Assembly: GCF_964204645.1 (NCBI RefSeq)
Contig: NC_134032.1
Location: 11,216,275 to 11,280,274, forward strand
Length of the DNA: 64,000 bases
Source of the DNA: Tubulanus polymorphus
Lineage: Eukaryota > Nemertea > Palaeonemertea > Tubulaniformes > Tubulanidae
Direction of reading: 5' to 3'
A model generated the notes under the pieces. The model saw only the letters and a list, made by a program, of their open reading frames with translations, had not been told where the DNA came from and did not search any database. This document shows, one piece after another, positions 62,878-64,000 of this stretch. A program made the translations under genes and the position numbers. Every line of letters starts with the position of its first letter. Position 1 is the first letter of the stretch.

Positions 62878-63307
62878 CTGAGGGGTAGAGCATCGAAATG
62901 TCCTTTGGATCCCAAATTATATCACAAAAACCTCCCGAAATCATGATATATAGTGTTTTAAATGTATCTATGAATTTAAAACATGTTCAAATTACTCATA
63001 AATTAATTAATTTGGCAAAGTAATTATCTTAGTAACGTATTTGAACTTATTTAGAAACGACTGAATCATAGAAATTCCACGCCAGAAATCCGTCAATCTG
63101 ATAATATCAGAGAATAAAACAGTCGTTTCTAATTAAGTTCAAATACGTGACGAAAATATTTACGTTGCCTAATTGATTAATTTGCGATTAATTTGAATAT
63201 GTTTTGAATTCATAGATGGATTCAAAATACTGTATATTTTTATTTCGGGAGGTATTTCTGATGTTCTATGTGGTCCTTAGAGCATTTCGATGTTGTACCC
63301 CCTCTGT
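62878..63307. mobile_element. Fold-back element of about 430 bp
   Basis: The outer arms pair imperfectly: GAGGGGTAGAGCATCGAAAT with the complement of CATTTCGATGTTGTACCCCC. Middle arms CCTCCCGAAAT and ATTTCGGGAGG, and inner arms CGTATTTGAACTTATTTAGA and TCTAATTAAGTTCAAATACG, also pair. There is no ORF. The interior is AT-rich. Confidence 0.8.
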
Positions 63308-64000
63308 TGGATTTTCACTGAACTAAACTCACAATAGATCCTTTGTGCAGATTCGATACACATTTTCAATGCATGTGTAAAATATCAATTCAACGTCTGT
63401 TCAACATCAGCAGAAATCAGAATCAGTATCAGTATCAGAATCACTGGACCAAACATATCTCTGTATTCTCTATTCATCATCTGGAAAACTGGAAATCAGT
63501 CAAATAAGTCGGGCCGAACTTAGGACTCGGTTTATCTTCTATGTATCATATCGGTCAGTAAGAAAATTAGTGCGTTTGAAACTGCAGCGTTTGAACCTTT
63601 GTTACTGATCCCAAGAGTTCTAATGCTGATTAGAGAATAAGTACGGTGCCCCAGGTTGGGTTCGAATCTAGGACACTTCTAATTATTTACAGGCAAAAAA
63701 ACGAACAAATGACACATTTTTTACTAATTTCTTGTTTATTTCGAAATACTACAAAAGCCATTGTTTTAATGGATGAATTTAATTGCTTTCTAGATATTTC
63801 AATGAAGAATACTTCATATACATTGGCATAACTTTATCGAACCGTCGAAACCTCGACTGCCAGAGAAAGAATCCTTCGACTGCCACAGTAGCATTCTCAG
63901 CTCACCTACATATCAATATATGAAAATATGTATGAATTCTTTACAAAGGATCTATTGTGATTTTAGTTCAGTGAAAATCCGACAGAGGGCGTAGAGCATC
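63285..64000. repeat. Inverted repeat at the right edge, cut by the window
   Basis: CCCTCTGTTGGATTTTCACTG with ACTCACAATAGATCCTTTG (63300-63347) reappears reversed at 63945-63990, then GTAGAGCATC. The text between holds one degenerate B-box unit (63652-63675) and no gene. A short ORF at 63646-63831 has no recognisable content. Confidence 0.7.

Overview
This window is nuclear DNA from an animal, most likely a lophotrochozoan and probably a mollusc. Coding sequence is broken into many short exons with GT-AG introns, and introns and spacers are full of small transposons. The genes are metazoan, and one is a huge mosaic receptor of the type first described as GRL101 in a pond snail. There is no bacterial-style gene layout. 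The phylum call rests on gene type and repeat style, not on a marker gene.

Layout. (1) 1-3210, minus strand: the 5' part of a PDZ-domain gene that runs off the left edge. (2) 3.2-11.6 kb: repeats, including a tRNA-derived SINE, a tandem array built around a tRNA B-box palindrome, five spliced-looking non-coding repeat units, and a decayed DIRS-type reverse transcriptase. (3) 11613-17759, plus: a three-exon gene for a giant CUB / C-type lectin / LDLa / LRR / seven-helix receptor. (4) 17.8-23.1 kb: more B-box array, fold-back elements and a LINE tail. (5) 23140-26183, plus: a small two-helix membrane protein. (6) 29476-35674, plus: Rag GTPase C/D, a lysosomal nutrient sensor. (7) 37486-39754, plus: a complete RecQ-like helicase. 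(8) 40029-44143, minus: a roughly 977-residue zinc-finger / DUF6589-type / double-PHD protein, tail to tail with the helicase. (9) 44603-59444, plus: mitochondrial glutaminase with its targeting exon and ankyrin end. (10) 59.4-64 kb: glutaminase 3' region, then MITEs, B-box arrays and large fold-back repeats.

Three genes are ordinary host genes whose exons join in frame throughout: the Rag GTPase, glutaminase and the small membrane protein. Glutaminase and Rag signalling both belong to amino-acid metabolism, but nothing here shows they are co-regulated. The helicase plus DUF6589 pair sits between them, is of a type not normally part of that biology, and is the best candidate for an undescribed mobile or domesticated system. 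Its evidence is convergent packing, an intact helicase, a single frameshift in the partner and a decayed copy of the helicase tail between the two genes. No element ends (terminal repeats or target duplications) were found.
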